Shown in pieces: positions 16,215-23,874 of a stretch of 38,414 bases of DNA. Origin of the DNA: Acidisphaera sp. L21. GTDB lineage: Bacteria; Pseudomonadota; Alphaproteobacteria; Acetobacterales; Acetobacteraceae. The notes below the pieces were generated by a model that had not been told where the DNA came from, did no database searches, and saw only the letters and a program-made list of their open reading frames with translations. Position 1 is the stretch's first letter. Every line of letters begins with the position of its first letter. Position numbers and translations under genes: made by a program. Where the stretch lies: contig NZ_LMUY01000155.1 in the NCBI RefSeq assembly GCF_009765685.1, positions 4,404 through 42,817 of the forward strand, written 5' to 3'.

Positions 16215-18377
16215 CTAAATCTTCGGAGCCAGCTTGTCTTTGCGCTCGAACCATCGCGTGGCCGCCGCGAGGTTGGGACGGATGGCGGTGACAAAATCGT
16301 CTGCGGGGTGCGGCAGGCGCGGAATATCCAGCCTCACTGATTGTAGTAGCCTCCGTGCTCCCTCCAATTCGTCGCGTTCGACGTGGATGGTCGCCTGGCA
16401 CGTCTTCAAAACCTCTGCCACCGCGGCAGGCGCCTTTGCCCGGGCACGCTCGAAAAGCCTATCCACCTCGGCGAGCGGCAAAGTACGCAAATCCGTTTCC
16501 AGCACGCGCTTCGGGATCGCCGCCTTCAGACGGTAGACGGCCGATGCGCCATAAATGAAGTAGAGAAATTCAAAATATTCGTCGAGATACTCCATCGTTA
16601 GGGCAATCCATGGCTCCCCGACGTGGACATAGTCTTGCTGGATGAGCAGAGAATGACCTGGGATAAGGAACGGGAAGAAGTTCGTCACCACGTGCGTATT
16701 CAGATCCCACGTTTTTGCCAGATCAACGAATAGGACTTCGATCGGTTCGCCGGTCCAAGACATCTTCAAAAAGTCGCCAGGCACCGGCACAATTTCGTTC
16801 GTATAATCCTGGTTGATTTGCTGAAAGCGCCAGAAGGTTGACTCCGTCTTATTGTCGTCGGCCTCTTCCAGGAAGTGCCGCATGTTTTCGAGTAGGAACA
16901 GATCGTAGCTGTAGATCGTCTGCGCCTTCGACGCGACAGCCGGGTTGTCGCGGACACCCTGGGCGAAGATATGGGTTCCTACGCCCGTCGAGGGGCCGAG
17001 ATCGACGATCTTTCCCTGTCCGTTCACATGATATCGGGCCGAGGCATACAGCATCGCCAACTCGTAGCTGGTCAGCATCGATCGAACGGGTATGTCCGCC
17101 CCGCCGGCCGTCACCACGTAGGATTGCTGCTCCGTCACGCCCAGGCGCAACGTCGTCGTTGGGCTGTTCTCTGGAATGTGTTGCTTGAAGAAGGTGGGAT
17201 CAGCGACTGGGATTGCCGGGTCAATTGCATGGACGTACTGCGCCGATACGATATTGATCGTCGCTTCCACGGGCTTGCCACCGACAGCGCCGAACCAGGC
17301 AATGTGACGGTAGAGCAGATCGATCATGAAACGCGCTGGCCCGAGGCCCGCCCTGGCGGTCGAAAGCTGCAGATCGAAGCGGAGTATCTGGCCAGGCACG
17401 ATCTCGTTGCCGTCGACGATCGCGCGGTCGACGGCTATCTTGTGGCCGCCGCTGTCCCATAATTCGCAGCCGAATTCGAGCACCATCTCCGCCCCGAGTG
17501 TGACCCGCCACACCGCGCGACTGGAATTCCTCAACTGGCCACGAATGGTGAGCGGCTCGCCATGCACCAGCGTTGCGGGAAGGCCCGGCGGGTAGAATAT
17601 GATGTCGTACGCGAAGGAGGGGACGCCCGCGATAATCCGCTTGGCTGCGACCTTGTCGCCGATCTGGCCAGGGCCAGGGGCCGCAGGGGCCGAGGATTCG
17701 TTCGGATGGGACGCTGAAGTAGGTGCCCCCTGCAAGGCCGTCAGTTGCCCGAGAGCTGCGCGAACCCGCCAATCCTCCGACCGTTCCACTACATCTGGCA
17801 GAAGCAGCCAAAAGCTTCCGATCAGACGCAGCGAGCGCCCCAGCCGCCGCGCAAGTTGGTTGGCGCCACGGCAGACGTCGGGAAAGCGGCTGATGTAGTC
17901 GTGGCCGCAGGCGATACCATCGGGCTTCAGATGCGAGGACCAGAACTCAAGATTGCGGCTCAACACCGGGTCGGCGTGGACCGCATCCTCGAAGAATAGG
18001 TCGACCGGAACAGTCCAGTCGAGAAAGTCGTTGGGGCTGTAGCCTTGGTGGGCGCGGATATTCTCGCAATCGGCCGTGTTGGCCAGGAATTGCGCGTTGT
18101 TGAAACGCTGGCCGTGCTCATGGGCCAGTTTGCCGAAATTACCGCCGGCGCCAGACTGTTCCCACGGGTCGAAGCAATGAACGGTGACGGATGGGTCCGC
18201 GCTTTTGGCCCAGATCCAACTGGATCGTCCGAGCAGCGACCCGATCTCGGCAATGACACCGTGCCGTGGAACCAGTGAGGCGACAAGCTCGATCGCCTCC
18301 GCCTCGTTGTCGCGCAACTGGCCGGGGATGGATCGGTTGATTGGAATGGGTGTCGCTCCGCCGGGCCGAAATCGCAA
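16215..18377 (-). CDS. Large protein with two methyltransferase-like domains and a central beta-sandwich
   Basis: A product of up to 720 residues with three parts. Residues about 25-205 resemble a class I SAM-dependent methyltransferase: AEIGSLLGRSSWIWA as motif I, then TVHCFDPWEQSG and VDLFFEDAVHADP. Residues about 260-385 look like an all-beta domain, with GEPLTIRGQLRNSSRAVW and RFDLQLSTARAGLGPARFMI, similar in style to the carbohydrate-binding end of Wzt. Residues about 430-630 form a second Rossmann-like domain with IVDLGPSTGVGTHIF, IYSYDLFLLENMRHF and VLFVDLAKTWDL. The C-terminus is helical. The first start codon in frame is a TTG at 18377 without a clear ribosome binding site, so the exact start is doubtful. 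A role in modifying a surface glycan is inferred from domains and neighbours. Confidence 0.8.
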   Translation of the reverse strand: MRFRPGGATPIPINRSIPGQLRDNEAEAIELVASLVPRHGVIAEIGSLLGRSSWIWAKSADPSVTVHCFDPWEQSGAGGNFGKLAHEHGQRFNNAQFLANTADCENIRAHQGYSPNDFLDWTVPVDLFFEDAVHADPVLSRNLEFWSSHLKPDGIACGHDYISRFPDVCRGANQLARRLGRSLRLIGSFWLLLPDVVERSEDWRVRAALGQLTALQGAPTSASHPNESSAPAAPGPGQIGDKVAAKRIIAGVPSFAYDIIFYPPGLPATLVHGEPLTIRGQLRNSSRAVWRVTLGAEMVLEFGCELWDSGGHKIAVDRAIVDGNEIVPGQILRFDLQLSTARAGLGPARFMIDLLYRHIAWFGAVGGKPVEATINIVSAQYVHAIDPAIPVADPTFFKQHIPENSPTTTLRLGVTEQQSYVVTAGGADIPVRSMLTSYELAMLYASARYHVNGQGKIVDLGPSTGVGTHIFAQGVRDNPAVASKAQTIYSYDLFLLENMRHFLEEADDNKTESTFWRFQQINQDYTNEIVPVPGDFLKMSWTGEPIEVLFVDLAKTWDLNTHVVTNFFPFLIPGHSLLIQQDYVHVGEPWIALTMEYLDEYFEFLYFIYGASAVYRLKAAIPKRVLETDLRTLPLAEVDRLFERARAKAPAAVAEVLKTCQATIHVERDELEGARRLLQSVRLDIPRLPHPADDFVTAIRPNLAAATRWFERKDKLAPKI

Positions 18378-18438
18378 AAGGCTGATGCCAGATTTCTAGC
18401 ACCAGCCTTTCCGATTGTCGCGATTGGTTATCGTTCGC

Positions 18439-19956
18439 TCAATGTTCCGGATCACGCAGCAGCCAGGCGGAGATGAGGTCGACCTCGGACGCGGATTGTG
18501 GCGCCACCACGAATCGGATGGTGGAGGCGCGCGGGTCGCCCTTTAGCATCACGCTGGCTGTCTTGAAGTCACTTGCCCAAACCTTCGATGTCGAACCATC
18601 GAATCGCCGGGCGGCGTCGGTCGAGCCAAGCGTCACAGGCTCCGAACTGGCAGCGATCAAGCTGCCATCCGCGGCAATCTGCTGCAATGACAGTACGACC
18701 GATGCCGTGCCACCATTCGCGCGACCAATCATGCCGATCGAGTAGCGGCCCGGTGGCACCGATGCGGCTGGCACGTCCTGATAGACGGCACCGTGCGCGA
18801 TCACGCCGGCCTTGGTATCGACTTGCAGATAGGACAGGCCGGGACTGCCCGGCGCCATTGCGACGTCATCCTTCTCGCGCGTTTTCTGGATGCTTACCGC
18901 ATGGTCCATTCCGGGGCCGGTCGTCTTCCAGCCAGCCATACCCTGCCCAAAGTGGAAATTCTGCAGAATGTTGAGCGGCGAGGCTGGCCATGGCGGTAGC
19001 GGCAATGGCGACGCTGCGGGCTGCGTGGCGGAGTAGTCGCGGCAAGCGGACATGGTGAAATCCATGCCCTGGTACGTCATTGACGTCGAACCCTCGCATG
19101 CATCGGTGGCCTTTGCGGGTTGACTGGACGGTGTCCATGACTCCCACCGGGTCATGCCGTAGAATTTGGTAAAGTAGAATACCTCAAGATGCCCGCGCGC
19201 TTTGAAGCCGGGAGTGTTCGTGAAACCCATCGTCGTCACGACCGCGTCCATTGTCTTGGCGGGCGAGCCTTTCATGCCGCCGAACTTGGCGCCGGGCATG
19301 AAGCGCCACGACGTCAACGTTTCGCGGGTAAGCTTCGCCGGTTCACAGATCCCGGGTGCGGGCTGGCCAAGTTGTTCCCAATGCACGGGGAAGATCGGGA
19401 GCTTGGCGTCGCCGCTTGCAATCGGCTTGTTGATTGGAAAGAACGGTAGCCCGTTATACGGCACGCAGCCTTCGCCGAAGAAGGTCGTGCTAAATTCTTG
19501 CCGGGAGTGCGTTTCCAGGTCGGACACCCATCCATCGCGGATCGTGAAGACGTCGAACCCGTCACGCCCTGGCTTGTAGCCATACGAACTACCGTCGATC
19601 CAGTCGATCGTACTCAGGATTTGGCTGTGCCCAGCGCCATCGAGGACCGGGTAGTTATCCTTGTAGAGATAGCCCTGCGGATGGCCGGCATCTGGCTGGT
19701 CGTGGTTACGATAAGGCAAACGCTCACCGAGCTTGATGCTCCGCATATGGGTGCCTGAGGGACACGCCGGGTAGGGATCGGCGGAGACGGCGCGATCGGA
19801 AGAATCGGCGCAAACACTTTTGACGAGCCACGCCTCGGCGGAGGCCGCATTCAATGACGAGGGTGCGGCGCTACTCGTCTGCGCTTTGACGACACGTGGC
19901 GCGGCAGCGAACAAACCGACCGCGGCGAGGCAGACGAGAAAGGATCGGCTTGCCAT
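18439..19956 (-). CDS. Secreted protein with C-terminal carbohydrate-binding-like domain
   Basis: A 505-residue exported protein with signal peptide MASRSFLVCLAAVGLFAAAP, probably cleaved after VVKA. I cannot name the main domain (residues about 40-320). It has six or so Cys likely to form disulfides, many aromatic residues, and text such as HMRSIKLGERLPYRNHDQP and FYFTKFYGMTRWESWTP. The last 160 residues, from NILQNFHFGQGMAGWKTTGP, look like a galactose-binding-fold carbohydrate-binding module (CBM_4_9 style), which usually begins with a N(L/F)-x-F-x-x-G-x-x-GW pattern. The ATG at 19956 has an AAGGAG ribosome binding site nine bases upstream. It lies upstream of the large methyltransferase-like gene on the same strand with a 61-base gap. 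A role in binding or trimming a surface polysaccharide is inference. Confidence 0.8.
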   Translation of the reverse strand: MASRSFLVCLAAVGLFAAAPRVVKAQTSSAAPSSLNAASAEAWLVKSVCADSSDRAVSADPYPACPSGTHMRSIKLGERLPYRNHDQPDAGHPQGYLYKDNYPVLDGAGHSQILSTIDWIDGSSYGYKPGRDGFDVFTIRDGWVSDLETHSRQEFSTTFFGEGCVPYNGLPFFPINKPIASGDAKLPIFPVHWEQLGQPAPGICEPAKLTRETLTSWRFMPGAKFGGMKGSPAKTMDAVVTTMGFTNTPGFKARGHLEVFYFTKFYGMTRWESWTPSSQPAKATDACEGSTSMTYQGMDFTMSACRDYSATQPAASPLPLPPWPASPLNILQNFHFGQGMAGWKTTGPGMDHAVSIQKTREKDDVAMAPGSPGLSYLQVDTKAGVIAHGAVYQDVPAASVPPGRYSIGMIGRANGGTASVVLSLQQIAADGSLIAASSEPVTLGSTDAARRFDGSTSKVWASDFKTASVMLKGDPRASTIRFVVAPQSASEVDLISAWLLRDPEH

Positions 19957-20148
19957 TCAGCGAAACTCCTTGATGCACACAGTGAGAAGCGGTCGCAGCG
20001 TTGCCGGCTTCGCAGCCAACTTAATATCTGTTAACGCGAGCCGTCGCGTCGCGTTGCCGGTGGATCCGCGAATTCGCCGTGCCTCTATCCCGGGGGTCGG
20101 CACGGAAAGGGCGCAGCGACACTCGGGCCGGGGTTATGCGACGGTAGC

Positions 20149-20170
20149 GTATCAATTTATCTCCTGATAC
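20149..20170. promoter_or_regulatory. inverted repeat, possible operator
   Basis: GTATCA (20149-20154) and TGATAC (20165-20170) form a perfect six-base inverted repeat with a ten-base AT-rich spacer, 57 bases upstream of the methyltransferase start at 20227. The gap 19957-20226 separates two divergent genes, so this is where a shared operator would sit. No regulator can be matched to it. Confidence 0.3.
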
Positions 20171-20226
20171 CCTGCTTCTACCTGAAGATAGATGCTGCCT
20201 CCTCAAACACCGGGATCTCACGTTAG

Positions 20227-21039
20227 ATGCTTCGTTTAAGTTATAGAGACGGAACCCCCAAAACACTCGTTACCGAGGAAATTAAAAGACTGTTCGCCTA
20301 TCAGCCATTTGTTCTTCCAGATGGTACGTTTACTGGTGCCGGAGAGGCGTTCATGCTGAACTCCAAGAGGCGTATACTGAATTCGTCTGACATCAATCTT
20401 CCAGAAGCCAAGCAATTCATTGGTGCCAATGAGCGGTTGGCGATGATGTATGAAGATTTTATCACAGAGATCGTCAAGTCTACGGATGATATTGCGTCGA
20501 TGAAATATTTGGACTTTGCTTGCAATGCGGGCTATTTCCCATACCGTCTCGCCCAGCTCGGCTGTCTCCAATCTTGCGGGATCGACGCGGGCGATTTTCA
20601 CCCGGCATTTAAGTTCGTAGCCGATGTGACGGGAATCAATGCCGAGTTCACCCAGGATTCCTACGATTTCTCACAGCATAAATTGCAACAAACTGTCGTT
20701 GCGGAGAAATCATTCGACTTCGTGTCGAACGTCGCATTCATGTGCCATTCGTCTGACCCACAATTCCTTCTGTCCTATCTGGCATCGCTCACGAATAAGG
20801 GGCTCCTGATATTCAGCATGTTCCCGAGTTCGCCGGCATACCAAATCTCGTACTCAACCCTCACGTCGCAATATTTCGGTGGACGGTTTCCGGTTTGTTT
20901 CGACGCAACCACCGCAATGAGCGATTCGCTACTGCGGTTCGGCCTGAAGGAGCTTGGGTTCTCGACCGTGACAGAAATCCCGCGGCGGCCATACTGGTTG
21001 TTCGACGACAATTGGCGGTGCTTTCTGGCGCTACGCTGA
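20227..21039 (+). CDS. Class I SAM-dependent methyltransferase, AT-rich gene
   Basis: A 270-residue cytoplasmic protein. Motif I reads YLDFACNAGYFPYRLAQLG (residues about 97-115), followed by an acidic CGIDAGDF and the downstream block FDFVSNVAFMCHSSDP, which fit a Rossmann-fold methyltransferase. The substrate is unknown; a sugar or lipid-linked glycan is plausible from context. The DNA is strikingly AT-richer than the window: hand counts give 26 of 60 G+C for 20281-20340 and 24 of 60 for 20461-20520, against 37 of 60 for 22681-22740. Codon use differs accordingly (many AAA, ATT, TTT). This suggests acquisition from another genome. The ATG at 20227 is the first start and has no strong ribosome binding site. 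It is followed by a 132-base gap and another methyltransferase. Confidence 0.82.
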   Translation: MLRLSYRDGTPKTLVTEEIKRLFAYQPFVLPDGTFTGAGEAFMLNSKRRILNSSDINLPEAKQFIGANERLAMMYEDFITEIVKSTDDIASMKYLDFACNAGYFPYRLAQLGCLQSCGIDAGDFHPAFKFVADVTGINAEFTQDSYDFSQHKLQQTVVAEKSFDFVSNVAFMCHSSDPQFLLSYLASLTNKGLLIFSMFPSSPAYQISYSTLTSQYFGGRFPVCFDATTAMSDSLLRFGLKELGFSTVTEIPRRPYWLFDDNWRCFLALR

Positions 21040-21171
21040 GCCGGGCAAACCAGGAGGCAGCAGGATTGCCGTGCTGGCGGGACTGCCCTATTTTGGCCAA
21101 TGGCTCCAACCTCGCACTCGCCCGTTGGATTGAGACCAGGCCGACACAGACGCGACAGGGAGTAGCCGGGC

Positions 21172-22062
21172 ATGGACAATGCCGAGTTCATCGATACCGC
21201 CTACAGTGTCGTCTTGGGCCGCAAGGCTGATCCGACCGGTAGGGCAGCGTGGACGGAGCGGTTGAAGACCGAGCCGCAGCATCGGTTGATCGCATCACTG
21301 ATCGGCTCGGACGAGTTCCGGCGGCACTACGTCTTCGCCCAGGTCCAGGCGAATCGTGACAAGACGATCGCGTCGCTCAGCAACCACATGGCGTTCGCCG
21401 CCATCGCGGTGTCGCTGCACAAATTGCGATGCGACATGGTGCGTCGCCTCCTGCCCCGTGCGGATGCCGTGCTCGACCTCGGCGGCGCTTCAGCCGACCA
21501 GCAGGGCGCGTTGCTCGCCATGGGATATCGCGGCGCCAAACGCATCACGATCATCGACCTGCCGCCGGACATCCGGTTTAAAAGTGCGCTCGAAACGAAC
21601 GTGGCCTCGGTGCACCATGGCACCCATGTCAATTACGCCTATCACTCGATGGCGGACCTGGCGCATTACCCGGATGCCAGCTTCGATTTCGTTTGGTCTG
21701 GTGAGACGATCGAGCACGTGACGCGGGAGGATGGCGAACGCATTTTCCGCGACGTAGGTCGCATCTTGAAGCCCGGCGGCATCTTCGCGCTGGACACGCC
21801 GAACCGGACTGGGACGCGCCTGGCAGTCGGCGACACCGGGTTCATCCACGCCGAACATAAGTACGAATACCGGTTCGAAGAATTGACCGAGGCAATGCAG
21901 TCATCGGGCCTGGAGTTGATCGAGTGGAAGGGGCTGATCGATGTCAAGGAGTCGATCAAGGCAGGATATCTGCTGCCGCATGAAATAATTCACGGCACGA
22001 TCAATGACACGCCGGAAACGTCTATTATATTCTACGTCGAATATCGCAAGCCATTCGGCTGA
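21172..22062 (+). CDS. DUF4214-methyltransferase fusion protein
   Basis: A 296-residue protein. Residues 1-50 match the DUF4214 pattern ([20 protein letters not shown], then [12 protein letters not shown]), a small domain usually found repeated in surface or phycobilisome-linker-like proteins and in glycan enzymes. The rest is a class I SAM methyltransferase: [20 protein letters not shown] as motif [10 protein letters not shown] as motif [15 protein letters not shown], and [16 protein letters not shown] as the post-motif III block. The start ATG at 21172 has a GGGAG about 12 bases upstream. Forward orientation and short gaps link it to the AT-rich methyltransferase upstream and the ABC exporter 56 bases downstream. 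Methylation of an exported glycan or of its lipid carrier is a reasonable inference, not shown. Confidence 0.88.
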   Translation: MDNAEFIDTAYSVVLGRKADPTGRAAWTERLKTEPQHRLIASLIGSDEFRRHYVFAQVQANRDKTIASLSNHMAFAAIAVSLHKLRCDMVRRLLPRADAVLDLGGASADQQGALLAMGYRGAKRITIIDLPPDIRFKSALETNVASVHHGTHVNYAYHSMADLAHYPDASFDFVWSGETIEHVTREDGERIFRDVGRILKPGGIFALDTPNRTGTRLAVGDTGFIHAEHKYEYRFEELTEAMQSSGLELIEWKGLIDVKESIKAGYLLPHEIIHGTINDTPETSIIFYVEYRKPFG

Positions 22063-22118
22063 GCCGGCGGGGTTTCAGGGCAGTTCGCTGCCGCTGTCTA
22101 CCGCCATTTGTGAGATCC

Positions 22119-23066
22119 ATGACAAATTCAGACCACGCCGTCACTCGGCCCGCTATCTCCGTCAAAGACATCACTAAAGTCTACGCCAGCGGCTTCCAGG
22201 CACTTCGCGTCATCAACCTCGATATCGCGCCTGGGGAGATCTTTGCCCTGCTCGGCCCGAATGGTGCCGGGAAGACGACGCTGATCAGCATTATCTGCGG
22301 CATCGTCAATGCCAGCACCGGCACCATCCAGGCAGACGGCCATGACATCGTGCGCGACTACCGCACGGCCAGGCGCCTGATCGGGCTGGTGCCGCAGGAG
22401 TTGAGCACCGACGCGTTCGAGACGGTTTGGGCCACCGTCAGCTTCAGCCGCGGGTTGTTTGGGTGCCGGGCCAACCCGGCCATCATCGAAAAGATCCTGC
22501 GCGACCTGTCGCTATGGGACAAACGCGATAGCAAGATCGTCACCCTGTCCGGCGGGATGAAGCGCCGGGTGATGATCGCCAAGGCGCTGTCGCACGAGCC
22601 CCGGATCCTGTTCCTGGACGAACCCACCGCCGGCGTGGACGTCGAACTGCGGCGCGAGATGTGGCAGATGGTGCGCGGCCTGCGCGCCCAGGGCGTCACC
22701 ATCATCCTCACCACCCATTACATCGAGGAGGCGGAGGAAATGGCGGACCGCATCGGTGTCATCAACAAAGGCGAGATCATCCTGGTGGAGGATAAGGCCG
22801 CGCTGATGCAGAAGCTCGGCAAGACGCAACTGACGCTGAAGGTGCAGCCGCCGCTGGCGGAGATCCCCGTCGCCCTGGCGGCCTGGCCGCTGGAGCGGTC
22901 CTTGGACGGCACGACATTGACCTACACCTACGACGCGCAAAGCGGCGACACCGGGATCGCCCCGCTGATGCGCCAGTTGGACGCCCAGGGGATCGCCGTG
23001 AGCAATCTGCAGACCCGGCAAAGCTCGCTGGAAGACATCTTCGTCAGCCTGGTGCACGGCAAGTGA
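22119..23066 (+). CDS. ABC-2 type exporter ATP-binding protein
   Basis: A 315-residue ATPase that drives export. Walker A is GPNGAGKT (residues 46-53), the signature is [10 protein letters not shown], Walker B is [11 protein letters not shown], and the H-loop His lies in [10 protein letters not shown]. The C-terminal extension of about 90 residues, ending [14 protein letters not shown], is typical of ATPases paired with ABC-2 permeases (YadG/CcmA/NodI style). I chose the ATG at 22119; a GTG nine bases upstream is possible. The stop overlaps the permease start as GTGA, so both are made together. With two methyltransferase genes just upstream, the exported molecule may be a methylated glycan or lipid, though YadGH-type pairs are common and have no agreed substrate. 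Confidence 0.94.
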   Translation: MTNSDHAVTRPAISVKDITKVYASGFQALRVINLDIAPGEIFALLGPNGAGKTTLISIICGIVNASTGTIQADGHDIVRDYRTARRLIGLVPQELSTDAFETVWATVSFSRGLFGCRANPAIIEKILRDLSLWDKRDSKIVTLSGGMKRRVMIAKALSHEPRILFLDEPTAGVDVELRREMWQMVRGLRAQGVTIILTTHYIEEAEEMADRIGVINKGEIILVEDKAALMQKLGKTQLTLKVQPPLAEIPVALAAWPLERSLDGTTLTYTYDAQSGDTGIAPLMRQLDAQGIAVSNLQTRQSSLEDIFVSLVHGK

Positions 23067-23827
23067 TCAACTTTCCCGCCATCGCCGCAATCTACCAGTT
23101 CGAGATGAACCGCACCTGGCGCACGCTGCTGCAAAGCGTCGTGTCACCGGTGCTGTCTACCTGCTTGTATTTCATCGTCTTCGGCTCGGCCATCGGGTCG
23201 CATATGGGACAGATGGGCGGGCAGAGCTACGGTGCCTTCATCGTCCCCGGGCTGATCATGCTGTCGCTGCTGACGCAGAGCATCTCCAACGCGTCGTTCG
23301 GCATCTACTTCCCTAAATTCACCGGCACGATCTACGAAATGCTGTCGGCCCCCGTCTCTCCGGTGGAGATCGTCGCCGGCTACGTGGGTGCTGCGGCTAG
23401 TAAGTCGCTGATGTTGGGGATTATTATTCTCATTACGGCGCGGCTGTTCGTGCCCTTCGGGATCGTGCATCCGGTGTGGATGGTAGCGTTCCTGGTGATG
23501 ACGGCGGTCACGTTCAGCCTGTTCGGATTCATCATCGGCATCTGGGCCGACAGCTTCGAGAAGCTGAATCTGGTGCCGATGCTGATCGTGACGCCGCTGA
23601 CTTTCCTGGGGGGAAGCTTCTACTCCATCACCATGCTGTCTCCATTTTGGCAGGATGTGACGCTGTTCAACCCCGTGGTCTACCTGATCAGCGGCTTCCG
23701 CTGGAGCTTCTTCGGCATGTCCGACATCGGTGTCGGGATCAGCCTGGCCATGACGCTGCTGTTCATGGCGGTCTGCCTTGTCGGGATCTGGTGGATCTTC
23801 AAGACGGGGTATCGGCTGAAGCGGTAG
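23063..23827 (+). CDS. ABC-2 type exporter permease (YadH/NodJ-like)
   Basis: A 254-residue inner-membrane protein with six predicted helices, partner of the preceding ATPase. Family features include [16 protein letters not shown] near the N-terminus, [16 protein letters not shown], the block [17 protein letters not shown], and [15 protein letters not shown] before [14 protein letters not shown]. The start is a GTG overlapping the ATPase stop codon by four bases. A GC-rich hairpin follows six bases after its stop, consistent with the end of this transcription unit. Confidence 0.93.
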   Translation: MINFPAIAAIYQFEMNRTWRTLLQSVVSPVLSTCLYFIVFGSAIGSHMGQMGGQSYGAFIVPGLIMLSLLTQSISNASFGIYFPKFTGTIYEMLSAPVSPVEIVAGYVGAAASKSLMLGIIILITARLFVPFGIVHPVWMVAFLVMTAVTFSLFGFIIGIWADSFEKLNLVPMLIVTPLTFLGGSFYSITMLSPFWQDVTLFNPVVYLISGFRWSFFGMSDIGVGISLAMTLLFMAVCLVGIWWIFKTGYRLKR

Positions 23828-23832
23828 CACGC

Positions 23833-23851
23833 GCCGCCTTGACCCGGCGGC
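23833..23851 (+). terminator. GC-rich hairpin after ABC exporter, possible terminator
   Basis: GCCGCC (23833-23838) pairs perfectly with GGCGGC (23846-23851) across a seven-base loop, six bases after the permease stop and 24 bases before the peptidase start. There is no T tract, so it is not a classical terminator; it may mark an attenuation or mRNA end. Confidence 0.3.
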
Positions 23852-23874
23852 CGCTTAGGGGCCGTGATGCGCCC

